From contig JANYCZ010000011.1 in assembly GCA_025360015.1 (NCBI GenBank), positions 124,001-188,000 on the forward strand: a stretch of DNA of 64,000 nt, written 5' to 3'. Below the pieces are notes generated by a model. That model saw only the letters and a list, made by a program, of their open reading frames with translations, was not told the origin of the DNA and did no database searches. How positions within the stretch are numbered: the first letter of the stretch is position 1; the number at the start of each line of letters is the position of its first letter. Below, in pieces: positions 8,963 to 17,856 of this stretch. The DNA comes from Verrucomicrobiota bacterium. GTDB lineage: Bacteria > Verrucomicrobiota > Verrucomicrobiia > Verrucomicrobiales > Verrucomicrobiaceae. The translations under genes were made by a program, and so were the position numbers.

Positions 8963-11149
8963 TCACCTCCACCCAAGCCGCTGCTTCAGAAACTCAAACG
9001 TGCCGACGCCGTGAATGGTGTGCGGACCGTCAAAGTGCTCGATAGTCGCACGGTCGCCGATGAGGAGCTTGTTGTAGAGGCGGCGGACTTTGGCGAATTC
9101 GTAGTCCACCCATTCATCCTGGCCCACACCGTCGTTGTGGCCGCGCTCGACCATGAACGGCCTTGGCGCGATGAGCGCCGCCATTTCGGCATAGTTAAAC
9201 GTACGGCCCATGTTCCACTCCCAGATTTCGTACTCATGGGTGTGGACGTAGCACATTGGCATGTCGGTGCTCACGCACTTGCGCACCCATTCATTGAAGT
9301 CGCCACTGCAGATGCTCAGGCAGTAGTCCTTGAGCACGGCAGGTGTGCGCATGGCGGATTTGCCGCCATAGCTGAGGCCATAGAATGCGATCTTGTCCGA
9401 CTGGGTGAAAGGCTGCGCTTTCAGCCATTCGAGGATGCGCTGGTGCTGGCCGTTGATGACGCTGTAAAGCGTGAGGCCCAGCGGATTGAGCTTCCGCTGC
9501 AAGGTGCGAAAGGCGTCCTTACCACGATAAGGATTGTGCGGGGCAAAGGTGATGAAGCCTTGCTCGGCCAGGCGCAGGGTGAAACCCTTGTAGGGGCCGT
9601 AAGCTTTCTGCGTCTCATCGGTGGTGAGGGTGTCTTCCGGGATGCCTTCCAAGCCGTGCTGGCAGACGACGATGGGGCGCTTCTCACCGGGCTTGAGGTC
9701 TTTCGGCAGGCACAGCCAGCCCCAGGCAAAGACGTCGTCCCACACGTCCATCGTCACCTCATAGATCCTCACCTTATCCGTCTCACGCACGAAGCGGCTT
9801 TTGGCGTTCACCGGCAGGTTCGGATCAGGCAGACGGCCGATGACTTCGTTCCAAAAGCGGTGGCGTTCGCCGACGGTGTGCTTTTCAAACTCGGCCACGG
9901 ATTTGAGCGGTAGTTCGTCCCAGAACTGCTTTTTGCGCTCCAGTTCGGTTGTCACGAGCAGGCGTTGCGTGAAGGTTTCGAGTTCGCGCACCAGGCGCTT
10001 TTGGCGGGTGGCATCCACCCGGGCGCGCTGCTCGTTTTTCTGCGGCATGATGGGCTCGATGCGTTTCACGAGCTGTCCGGCGACCTCCGTCGGCAGCAGA
10101 TGGGTGACCACCTCCTTCAGGCCATGCTCTTCAGTGGCCAGCATGAGCCAGTCACCGGGCACGAGGGCTTTTGCACGGGCGACTTCGGCCTGCACGGCTG
10201 CGAGGGAGGGTTTGGTGATCTTTCCTGGCGCGGCGACGTTCCGTTCACCCGGCTTCGCCTCCGGTGGTCCTTGGACATTGGGGAAGCCGAGATTTTGCAC
10301 CACGAGCGGGCGTGGTGCGATGAGGGAGGCCACTTCGGCATCGCCAAAGTCACGCAGCAGATTGAAGACATTGCGGTAGATCGGCTCGGCCCACACGCCT
10401 TCACGCGGCTCGAAACAGCCCCAGACATAGACGGAACTGATGCGCTCATCGACCGCCCCGGAATACAGGGCGATGAGGCCGCCTTCGCCGAGTCCGGCCA
10501 CGAGCAGCGGCAGCCTGGTCTGCGTGCCGAAGTAATCGACGAGGGACAGCATCTTCTGCACTTCGTAACCGATGATGTGACGCCCGAGTTCATACGACTG
10601 GCGGTAGATCCACTCGCGGTGCGGTACGTTCGTCTTCACGCCGAACTTGTCATTGGTGCTGAACTCGCTGCCGCGACTGATGAGCGCGGGAATGATGATC
10701 TCGCAGCCGCTGTAGGCCAGCATGGCATCGTTGGCGAGTTTCTCGGGATCGGTGTCGGCATCCGGGATATAGATCACCCGCGCCACTGGCGGGTCTTTCG
10801 GCTGGATGAGAATGCCCTCGCCATGCACGCCATCGAACACCGGCCAGCGCACGCGCAGGATGCGCGCGGTGGCGGTTTCCGCGAGCAGCGCCGGAGCCGA
10901 GGTGTCACCGACGAGTTCGAGCGCCGTGATGGGCAGGCGCTCGTCTACCGCGCCGATGATGGCCTTCAGTTTTTCGCGGGTCGGCTTGCGGCCCGTTTTC
11001 GACTGCTCAATGAGCCGCAGCGCCATCTTGTCGATGCCTGCCACCATGGTGGCAGAGAAATCGGGATTGGGATCCAAGGGCTGGGTGCCGGGCAGGATCT
11101 GCGCCTGCAATGACGAGGCGAGGAGGAGGTGGAGAAACGGTCGGATCAT
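8963..11149 (-). CDS. Secreted tandem alpha/beta-hydrolase (dienelactone hydrolase/acetyl xylan esterase-like), N-terminal copy lacking the nucleophile
   Basis: The 728-aa exported protein has two alpha/beta-hydrolase domains. The start at 11149 gives signal peptide MIRPFLHLLLASSLQAQ; an in-frame ATG 15 codons upstream does not. In the first half, the place of the nucleophile elbow reads AGLGEGGLIALYSG, with Glu where Ser should be, so this copy is probably non-catalytic. The second half has a complete elbow GLSYGGKSA, an acid in the GHNDGVGQDEW region and a late His in PHTIHG. Both halves contain an IAPRP motif. It follows directly after another esterase gene. A role in removing acyl groups from polysaccharides is an inference from family relatives. 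Confidence 0.8.
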   Translation of the reverse strand: MIRPFLHLLLASSLQAQILPGTQPLDPNPDFSATMVAGIDKMALRLIEQSKTGRKPTREKLKAIIGAVDERLPITALELVGDTSAPALLAETATARILRVRWPVFDGVHGEGILIQPKDPPVARVIYIPDADTDPEKLANDAMLAYSGCEIIIPALISRGSEFSTNDKFGVKTNVPHREWIYRQSYELGRHIIGYEVQKMLSLVDYFGTQTRLPLLVAGLGEGGLIALYSGAVDERISSVYVWGCFEPREGVWAEPIYRNVFNLLRDFGDAEVASLIAPRPLVVQNLGFPNVQGPPEAKPGERNVAAPGKITKPSLAAVQAEVARAKALVPGDWLMLATEEHGLKEVVTHLLPTEVAGQLVKRIEPIMPQKNEQRARVDATRQKRLVRELETFTQRLLVTTELERKKQFWDELPLKSVAEFEKHTVGERHRFWNEVIGRLPDPNLPVNAKSRFVRETDKVRIYEVTMDVWDDVFAWGWLCLPKDLKPGEKRPIVVCQHGLEGIPEDTLTTDETQKAYGPYKGFTLRLAEQGFITFAPHNPYRGKDAFRTLQRKLNPLGLTLYSVINGQHQRILEWLKAQPFTQSDKIAFYGLSYGGKSAMRTPAVLKDYCLSICSGDFNEWVRKCVSTDMPMCYVHTHEYEIWEWNMGRTFNYAEMAALIAPRPFMVERGHNDGVGQDEWVDYEFAKVRRLYNKLLIGDRATIEHFDGPHTIHGVGTFEFLKQRLGWR

Positions 11150-11194
11150 AAGATGCAAACGGCTGCTGAGGCCCGTGCCTTGCGGCAGCGTCAT

Positions 11195-11902
11195 TCACGC
11201 CTTTTTCTGCTCAAACAGCCAGGTCCAGAACTCTGGGTTGGCGTAGGTCTGTGTCCATGAATCATGACCGACGCCGGGGTAGAGGGTGAGTTTGACGGGG
11301 GCGTCGATCTTTTTGAGGGCGTCGTAAATCCTTTGGCTGTTCTCGACGGGGACAGCGCCGTCTTTGTCGCCATGGAAGATCCAGCAGGGCAGGTGCTTGA
11401 GACGTCCAGCGGTGACCCAGCGCACACCGGCTCCGCCGCAGATGGGTGCGATAGCGGCGTAGGTGTCAGGATATTCGAAAGCGGTTTCCCAGGTGCCGAA
11501 GCCGCCCATGCTGATGCCGGTGAGATACACGCGCTTGGGATCGATGTTCAGCGTTTTGATGAGATGATCGGTGACTGCTTTGACGCCGTGCGGATTCCAA
11601 ATATTGTTGGGCTCGCATTGCAGGCTGGCGATGACGGCGGGGAATTTCTGGCCGGCAGCGAGCAGCTTGGGCGGGCCGTGTTTTTTGAGCAGTTCGAGAT
11701 CGGTGCCGCGTTCGCCGGAGCCGTGGAGGAAGATCACCAGCGGCCATTTTTTATCCTTATCCGTCTTGTAGCCCTCCGGCTTGCTGAGGAGGTAGCGGTA
11801 GTTGACCTTGGTGATAAAATTGCCGATGAATGAGTCCGGTGTCTGGGTGTCGGCGAGAAGCATGGAGGAGGTGGCGAGCAGGAGCGCGAGATATATGACC
11901 AT
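11195..11902 (-). CDS. Secreted esterase (phospholipase/carboxylesterase family)
   Basis: This 235-aa protein is an alpha/beta-hydrolase. A short signal peptide (MVIYLALLLATSSMLLA) is followed by the core: oxyanion region LVIFLHGSGERG, nucleophile elbow GISMGGFGTW, acid HGDKDGAVPVENS and catalytic His GVGHDSW. This is the layout of the LpqC/feruloyl-esterase-like and carboxylesterase groups found in Verrucomicrobia. It lies upstream of the tandem hydrolase on the same strand with about 45 bases between, so the two are probably co-transcribed and act on related substrates in the periplasm. Confidence 0.85.
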   Translation of the reverse strand: MVIYLALLLATSSMLLADTQTPDSFIGNFITKVNYRYLLSKPEGYKTDKDKKWPLVIFLHGSGERGTDLELLKKHGPPKLLAAGQKFPAVIASLQCEPNNIWNPHGVKAVTDHLIKTLNIDPKRVYLTGISMGGFGTWETAFEYPDTYAAIAPICGGAGVRWVTAGRLKHLPCWIFHGDKDGAVPVENSQRIYDALKKIDAPVKLTLYPGVGHDSWTQTYANPEFWTWLFEQKKA

Positions 11903-11932
11903 GCAGGGATAACGCCGCGTGCGGGCGGTGCC

Positions 11933-13333
11933 TTACGCAGGCAATGTGACCTGGAAGGTGGTGCCTGTGTGCAGGCTGCTCTCCACGATGATGCGACCGC
12001 CAAGGGCCTCCACCAGGGTTTTACAGATGGCGAGGCCGAGGCCTGCGCCGCCGGTGGTGCGGTTGCGGGAGCTTTCGGCGCGGTAAAAGCGCTCGAATAG
12101 ATGCGGCAGATGCTCGGCAGGGATGCCGGGGCCGGTATCCGCGATGGTGAGAACGGCGTGGCCGTTTTGCCGATGGGTGCTGATGCGCACCTCGTCTCCA
12201 GGGCGGCAGTATTTGACGGCGTTGCCGAGGAGGTTGGTCAGAATCTGGGTCACGTGGCCGGCATTGGCCCGGCAGGTGGCGGGCGTGAGGTGGTCATGCA
12301 GCGTGATTTGTTTTTCCTCCGCCAGGGGGCGGATCTGATCGAGGTTTTCGCGGCCCAAGGCGTCCAGTTGCACGGGCTCGCGCTGGGGCTCTGCGTCTGC
12401 ATCGGCCTTTGCCAGTGTGAGCAGTGACTCGATGAGCTCCTGCATGCGCTGGGCGCTGCGGCGTGTCATCTCGATGGTTTTGACATGCGCCTCGGTGGTG
12501 CGTGGTTTGGCCAACGCGAGCTGCGTCTGCGCGAGGATGATGGAAATGGGGGTGCGTAGCTCATGCGCAGCATCTGAGGTGAAGCGCGCCTGCTGCTCAA
12601 AGGTGGCGTCAAGGCGGGTGAAGGTGTCATTGAGCAGCCCGGCAAGCTGACCCAGCTCGCTCTCTGTTTCAGCCACCGGAATACGCTCTTTCAGGTGACC
12701 GCCGGAGATGCGCTGGGCGGCTTCGCTGATGTCCCGGATGGGAGCGATGGCGCGCGAGGCCATCCACCAACCGCCCATCATGCCAAAGACAAAGACGACC
12801 GCGCAGACGCCTGCGACCTGGGCGGCAAACGCCCGCATCTGGGCATCAATGACGGACTCCGGGACGCCGACAAGCAGGCACTCTCCGGGAGGCGTGAACT
12901 GATAGACTTCGCGGAAGCCCTCATGCGTGCGCTGCTCGACGGAGCCTTTGTTGGGTGGCCGCGTCAGACCCGCGGGCACGGCACCGAAACTTTCCTTCAC
13001 CATGCCGTCACGCCACCAGATGCGATGGTAGTGGGGAAAGGACGGGATGGCGCTGGTGCGGCGTGGAGAGATTGCAGGCAGATCAGGAAAAGACAGACCC
13101 AGCAGAAGTGCCACATCATCCTGCGGCTCCGGCGGAGACTCGGCATCCCCGCCTTGGGCCAGGCCGACATGGAGTTCTGCAAGCAGCAGGTGCAGGCGGC
13201 CATCGAGAAAGCGGATCTCATTGTTGTACTGCAGCCGCCAGGCGGTGACGCCAAACACCCCCAGCACAAGCAGCAGCAGCAGGCCGTGCCAGAGCTGAAT
13301 GCGCCACCGGATGCTGTTTGGCAGCCACTTCAT
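11933..13333 (-). CDS. Two-component sensor histidine kinase (OmpR-partner type)
   Basis: This is a 466-aa membrane kinase. TM1 lies at about residues 16-32, a periplasmic loop at 33-168 and TM2 at 169-191. A HAMP segment (RAIAPIRDISEAAQRISGG) follows. HisKA has His257 (DAAHELRTPIS). The HATPase domain has N box NLLGNAVKYC, G1 DTGPGIP and G2 GGAGLGLAI. The start overlaps the stop of the regulator gene by 4 bases (ATGA), so the two are translated together. The signal is unknown. The heavy-metal sensor kinases (CusS-like) share this architecture, but nothing nearby suggests metal export. Confidence 0.93.
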   Translation of the reverse strand: MKWLPNSIRWRIQLWHGLLLLLVLGVFGVTAWRLQYNNEIRFLDGRLHLLLAELHVGLAQGGDAESPPEPQDDVALLLGLSFPDLPAISPRRTSAIPSFPHYHRIWWRDGMVKESFGAVPAGLTRPPNKGSVEQRTHEGFREVYQFTPPGECLLVGVPESVIDAQMRAFAAQVAGVCAVVFVFGMMGGWWMASRAIAPIRDISEAAQRISGGHLKERIPVAETESELGQLAGLLNDTFTRLDATFEQQARFTSDAAHELRTPISIILAQTQLALAKPRTTEAHVKTIEMTRRSAQRMQELIESLLTLAKADADAEPQREPVQLDALGRENLDQIRPLAEEKQITLHDHLTPATCRANAGHVTQILTNLLGNAVKYCRPGDEVRISTHRQNGHAVLTIADTGPGIPAEHLPHLFERFYRAESSRNRTTGGAGLGLAICKTLVEALGGRIIVESSLHTGTTFQVTLPA

Positions 13334-13983
13334 GAGCCGATGCTATAGCCCCTCCCGCGATGGGTCACGATGAAATCCTGCCCGAGTTTTTTGCGCAAGT
13401 TGAAGACATGCACGTCCACCAGGTTTGAAATCGGCGTGTCGTTTTCGTCATGCAGGTGCTCGTAGAGCTGCGTGCGGGTGATGATCTTCCCTTGGTGCTG
13501 CACGCAGAACTCCAGCAACGCATACTCGCGGCCTCTGAGGGATACGGGCTGTCCCGCCACTTTCACTGTCTGCGCGGCGGTGTCGATTTCCACATCCCCG
13601 ATGGTGATGACGGGTGTGGCATTGCCGTGGGCGCGGCGGATGAGCGCGCGGACGCGGGCGGCGAGTTCATTGAGGTCCACTGGCTTGGCCAGGTAGTCGT
13701 CCGCGCCGGCGTCGAGGCCCTGAATGCGGTCCTGCACCTTGCTGCGGGCGGTCAGCAGGAGGAAGGGGGTCTTTTTGACCTGACGCAGGCGGCGCAGCAG
13801 CTCGAAGCCGTCGTGCACGGGCATCATCACGTCCGAGATGATGAGGTCGTAGTCGACCTCCAGGGCTTTGAAGAGACCGTCGTCCCCGTCGGCCGCCTCG
13901 TCCACGGCATAGCCTTCACCGCGCATGGCTTCAGCCAGCGTGTCGAGCATGTCGGGTTCGTCTTCCACAATGAGGAGGCGCAT
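13330..13983 (-). CDS. OmpR-family response regulator
   Basis: This is a 217-aa DNA-binding regulator. The receiver domain has acidic pocket Glu7-Asp8 (VEDEP), phospho-Asp51 (SDVMMP), Thr78 region (LLLTAR) and Lys100 (LAKPVD). The C-terminal winged helix (about 125-215) carries the usual SLRGREYALLEFC and VDVHVFNLRKKLG elements. It is the first gene of a pair with the sensor kinase (ATGA overlap). The divergent YHYH gene starts about 120 bases away and could be a target, which is a guess from position only. Confidence 0.95.
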   Translation of the reverse strand: MRLLIVEDEPDMLDTLAEAMRGEGYAVDEAADGDDGLFKALEVDYDLIISDVMMPVHDGFELLRRLRQVKKTPFLLLTARSKVQDRIQGLDAGADDYLAKPVDLNELAARVRALIRRAHGNATPVITIGDVEIDTAAQTVKVAGQPVSLRGREYALLEFCVQHQGKIITRTQLYEHLHDENDTPISNLVDVHVFNLRKKLGQDFIVTHRGRGYSIGS

Positions 13984-14103
13984 GGGGTCCAGAGTAACGC
14001 GTCTTCATTAAGCGGCGATGAAGTTTGCTGCTGAAATATGACAGAAGATTTATTTCTGCGGTTTCATGCTGGTTTAATGATGGCCCGGCAAACTGGCGGC
14101 CTC

Positions 14104-16503
14104 ATGAAAACGGTCATCGCCTTGTTTCTGTTCATCGCCCCTGCTTATGCCGACCCTCAGCTCTCCTCGTGGTACACGGCGGGATCGAGCAAGTATGCGC
14201 GCATCACGGAAACGGACGCCACTCTGGCGGCGGGCACCACGGAGACAACCTGGACGCGCACCAGCGGCCCAAACACCCTGGCGCAAACGCTGCCGGTGTA
14301 TGCGGGCCCGCAGGAGATCGACTACAGCACGAGCTGGGTCTATGTGAAGACGCCGGATCTGGCCACCTACCTCATGGGGCCGTGGTATGACAATGCGGCC
14401 AAGTCCGCCCTTTTCATCAACGTCCCCGTTAACCAGAAAATCATCGCGCGGTTTCCCCGCAGCTACGTCATCCCGACCACGAAGACGGGCACGCAGGGCC
14501 TGACGGTGGGCGGGGTGATGCAGGATGCCATCGGCCTGTTTATGGATGGCGTGGCCATCTTTGACCCGATGGACGGCTTCTCCTATGCCAATGGCACGGA
14601 AACCTCTCCAGGCACCGGGCAGTGGCACCGCGATGCGTATGTGAATGAGCTCATCACCTTTGACAAAAGCTACGCCCATCAGCAGAACACCGGCAAATAC
14701 CACAACCACGCCAACCCGTATGGCCTGCGCTACCTGCTGAGCGACAACGTCACCTATGACGCGACCGCCAAGACCTACGCGGAAGGAAATACCACCACGC
14801 CCACGAAGCACTCCCCGATCATCGGCTGGATGTATGACGGGCTGCCGCTGTACGGACCCTATGGCTACAGCAATCCGACGAGCGCCACGAGTGGTGTCCG
14901 CCGCATGATCGGCGGATTCGTCCTGCGCGATGGCACCACGACGGGGGTGGACAACATCACCACCGCAGGCCGTACGGTGCCAGCGTGGGCGCTGCGCAAT
15001 GGCGGCACCTCCGTGGCTGGCCCGGCGGTGAGCACCACTTACCCGTTAGGTCGCTACAACGAAGACAATGCCTACCTGGGCGACTTGCAAAAAAGCTTGG
15101 GGGTGTATTACACGCTGGGGACGGATTTTGACCTGAATGAATACAACGTGCGCTACTGCGTGACGCCGGAGTTTCCGAACGGGACGTGGGCTTACTTCCT
15201 GAACATCACCAGCGCTGGCGTACCCATGTTCCCCTACATGTGCAATCGCTGGTACTATGGGACGCCCACGGGCGGAGCTGTCACGAGCATCGCGGAGACG
15301 GTGACCAGTTACTTCAAGGGCGGCGAAAACCTCAGCGAAGTCGCCAGCATGGGAACGGTGAACACCACCACAGGGGATGTAACGCTTTCCTGGACCAGTG
15401 TGGAGGGTGGCACTTACAAGGTCCAGGCCTCGGCGGATCTCAGCACATGGACCACGCTGGCCACGGCCCAGCCAGCGGCCTCCAATGCGTCGAGCACCAG
15501 CGTGATCGACAGCGGTGCGGCCACCAGCAACACCAAGCGCTTCTACAGAACCCAGCGCACGGCCCTGGCGACTTATGATGGTGGCGGAGGCATCACCTAC
15601 GCTGCGCCGGTGGCCACGACGAGCGCCGCGAGCGGCGTCAGCAGCAGCACGGCTACACTGAACGGCACGGTGAACGCCAACGGCCTCAGCACGACGGTGA
15701 GCTTCCAATACGGACTCACCACCAGCTACGGCACCTCCGTCTCGGCCTCCACACTCACGAGCAGCACGAGCACCAGCGTGAGCGTTGGCCTGACGAGCCT
15801 GGCGGCGTCCACGACCTACCACTGCCGCGTGGCGGCCACCAACAGCTACGGCACGACCTATGGCACTGATGTGACCTTTACCACCAGCGCAGCAGGCACC
15901 TTTACGGCACCCACCGCTACCACCAGCGCGGCGAGTGGGATCGCCACCACTTCAGCAACACTGAATGGAACGGTCAATGCAAACGCGAGCAGCACCACGG
16001 TGACCTTTGAGTATGGCACTTCCTCCACCTCCTACAGCAGCTCGGTCAGTGCCGCGCCTGCCACAGTGACCGGCAGTTCCATCACCAGTGTGTCATATAG
16101 CCTCAGCGGGCTCACGGCTGGAACGACTTACTACTTTCGGGTGAAGGCGGTGAATGCGGGCGGCACCACGTATGGAGCGCAGCAGAGCTTCACCACCACG
16201 GCGGCGAGCTTTGGCACGATCAGCAGTGTGTCTCCTTCCAGCGGCAGCCGGGGGACGACTGTGACGCTGACGGTGACGCTGGGCACCAATCCACCCGCGC
16301 CACCCGCCAGCAACCCTCCTAGCTCCGCCTCGCTCACCGGTCCAAGCACGATCACTCCCACGAGCACCACGCGTGATTCGAGCACGGGCGTTGTTACGTT
16401 GCAGATCACCATCCCCGCAGGCGCAGCCACTGGCAGCTACGACGTGAATGTCCTCTTTGGCACCAACACCTGGAGCAAAACGGCCGGATTTACGGTGAAC
16501 TGA
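14104..16503 (+). CDS. Secreted YHYH-domain protein with FN3-like repeats
   Basis: This is an exported or cell-surface protein of 799 aa. The ATG at 14104 gives signal peptide MKTVIALFLFIAPAYA; 22 upstream in-frame codons are not signal-like. The N-terminal 400 residues carry the YHYH domain. It has KYHNHANPYGLRYLL, and HSPIIGWMYDGLPLYGPYGY is its hallmark; its biochemical role is not established. A Cys/Tyr-rich end follows. After that come two FN3-like repeats, each opening with TSAASG and TATLNGTVNAN, then a C-terminal IPT/TIG-like segment (ISSVSPSSGSRGTTVTLTV). The second half is very Ser/Thr rich. Adhesion or surface binding is plausible but not shown. Confidence 0.8.
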   Translation: MKTVIALFLFIAPAYADPQLSSWYTAGSSKYARITETDATLAAGTTETTWTRTSGPNTLAQTLPVYAGPQEIDYSTSWVYVKTPDLATYLMGPWYDNAAKSALFINVPVNQKIIARFPRSYVIPTTKTGTQGLTVGGVMQDAIGLFMDGVAIFDPMDGFSYANGTETSPGTGQWHRDAYVNELITFDKSYAHQQNTGKYHNHANPYGLRYLLSDNVTYDATAKTYAEGNTTTPTKHSPIIGWMYDGLPLYGPYGYSNPTSATSGVRRMIGGFVLRDGTTTGVDNITTAGRTVPAWALRNGGTSVAGPAVSTTYPLGRYNEDNAYLGDLQKSLGVYYTLGTDFDLNEYNVRYCVTPEFPNGTWAYFLNITSAGVPMFPYMCNRWYYGTPTGGAVTSIAETVTSYFKGGENLSEVASMGTVNTTTGDVTLSWTSVEGGTYKVQASADLSTWTTLATAQPAASNASSTSVIDSGAATSNTKRFYRTQRTALATYDGGGGITYAAPVATTSAASGVSSSTATLNGTVNANGLSTTVSFQYGLTTSYGTSVSASTLTSSTSTSVSVGLTSLAASTTYHCRVAATNSYGTTYGTDVTFTTSAAGTFTAPTATTSAASGIATTSATLNGTVNANASSTTVTFEYGTSSTSYSSSVSAAPATVTGSSITSVSYSLSGLTAGTTYYFRVKAVNAGGTTYGAQQSFTTTAASFGTISSVSPSSGSRGTTVTLTVTLGTNPPAPPASNPPSSASLTGPSTITPTSTTRDSSTGVVTLQITIPAGAATGSYDVNVLFGTNTWSKTAGFTVN

Positions 16504-16529
16504 TTTTTATTCGCGTTGTCCATACTGCC

Positions 16530-17126
16530 ATGAATCCTGATTACAGCCGCCAGACGAATGATTTCTGCAGGGCACACTGGCCGCGGTTGTATTCGCTGGC
16601 ACGGCAGCGGGGCTGTGATCCGCAGAGCGCGGAGGATGCGGTGCAGGAAGTTTTTCTCAGTCTTGTGAGGCGTCAAAAAATCGCCGAACTGGTGTTCGCT
16701 CCGCTGGCCCAGCAGCAGCAGCATCTGGCGGTGAGCCTGCGCTGCCGCATCGCCAATGCGTTTCGCGACCAGCATCGTGAGAAGCGCGGCGGGATGGCGG
16801 TGTTTGTTTCGATCGAGTCGTTTCCTTTCGAGATCGTGGATGATCGAACCTCGTTCAACGCCGTCCATTCGGCTCTGCCCGAACCTGATTTGTTGAAGCA
16901 CGCGCTGCGGCAGCTTCGGCAGGAGATGAAGCCGGAAGCTTGGAGCAGGCTTTCACCTGCATTGCTGGGGGATGCACCGTGCCGTCAGCAAGATGGGGCC
17001 TATCGCGTGGCATTGTGCCGGGCACGGCGGCGGCTGAAACAACTGATCACCTCCCGGAGGAAGGCCTCACTGCGGTCTCAGTTTGCCGGTGCCGGGCAGG
17101 GCGCTGAGGAAGAAGTAGCGTGGTGA
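16530..17126 (+). CDS. Sigma-70-family (ECF-like) factor with reduced region 4
   Basis: This is a putative RNA polymerase sigma factor of 198 aa. Region 2 is recognisable: NDFCRAHWPRLYSLARQRG, then SAEDAVQEVFLSLVRR with the conserved acidic DAVQEVF core. The region 4 end (YRVALCRARRRLKQLI) keeps the recognition-helix-like tail seen in Verrucomicrobia ECF proteins, but the preceding helix is short. DNA-binding specificity may therefore be changed. No anti-sigma gene is adjacent. The last 60 bases overlap the 3' end of the convergent peptidase gene. Confidence 0.6.
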   Translation: MNPDYSRQTNDFCRAHWPRLYSLARQRGCDPQSAEDAVQEVFLSLVRRQKIAELVFAPLAQQQQHLAVSLRCRIANAFRDQHREKRGGMAVFVSIESFPFEIVDDRTSFNAVHSALPEPDLLKHALRQLRQEMKPEAWSRLSPALLGDAPCRQQDGAYRVALCRARRRLKQLITSRRKASLRSQFAGAGQGAEEEVAW

Positions 17127-17759
17127 GCGCAGCAGGTCACCGACTTCACGGATGGCCATGCCAAAGAGCAGTTCATCCAGGCGCCCGGAAGCCTGGGGGT
17201 GATTTTTGAGATGCTCATCGAGGAAGCGGCGCAGACGCTTGTTGGCGTTGAATTCCAGCGGCACGCTGCCGAGGTTCAGCAAAAGCAGCAGGGTGAAGAC
17301 GGCGGCAACGATGAGGATGGCTATTCGCGGTACCAGGATGCGGGCGATCATCAGCGCCACGATGACGAAGACGGCGGCGGTGGGGATGTAACGGCTCATG
17401 CGGATGCAGCTCTGCCGCCATTTGAGTTCACCCAGAGTCTCGCCGGTCTGCAGTGCGTGCGCCGCCTCATGCAGGGCAATGGCCCATGCAGACAAGGTGG
17501 TGCCCTGGGCCACATCACGACGCAGAAAAAGACGGCGGCGGGTGGGATCGAAGTAATCGGTCACGACGGCGTTGTGCTCGACGATTTCCACGTCACCCAC
17601 GCCTTCGGATTTGAGAAACATGAGGGCGATCTCGCCGCCGGTGTGTGCGGTGGGGGCGGTGGCGCGGAAGCCTTTGAGCATCGTGGATTCATGCCGCCCC
17701 TGCGCCCAGCGGGCGACGGCGAGACTGAGGCTGAGTGCGATGACAACGATGATAAACAT
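17067..17759 (-). CDS. Membrane zinc metallopeptidase (YugP family)
   Basis: This is a predicted inner-membrane neutral zinc peptidase of 230 aa. I start at 17759 (MFIIVVIALSLSLAVARW), which gives an N-terminal membrane helix as in the YugP family; the longer in-frame extension is low-complexity and antisense to the neighbouring gene's signal peptide. Conserved family elements are HTGGEIALMFL, YFDPTRRRLFL and active site IALHEAAHALQ (HExxH). Two more hydrophobic helices follow (YIPTAAVFVIVALMIARIL; IAILIVAAVFTLLLLLNL), then VPLEFNAN. The substrate is unknown in this family. It is divergent from the beta-propeller gene and convergent with the sigma-like gene. Confidence 0.85.
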   Translation of the reverse strand: MFIIVVIALSLSLAVARWAQGRHESTMLKGFRATAPTAHTGGEIALMFLKSEGVGDVEIVEHNAVVTDYFDPTRRRLFLRRDVAQGTTLSAWAIALHEAAHALQTGETLGELKWRQSCIRMSRYIPTAAVFVIVALMIARILVPRIAILIVAAVFTLLLLLNLGSVPLEFNANKRLRRFLDEHLKNHPQASGRLDELLFGMAIREVGDLLRSPRYFFLSALPGTGKLRPQ

Positions 17760-17856
17760 GGGGAAAGGCAGAAACACCCTCGCAGCAATACGTGGGCTGG
17801 CAAACCGTCCGTGCGTTGATCTTGCGTTTGGGCGGGTGGCATGATTGCATGCCGGC

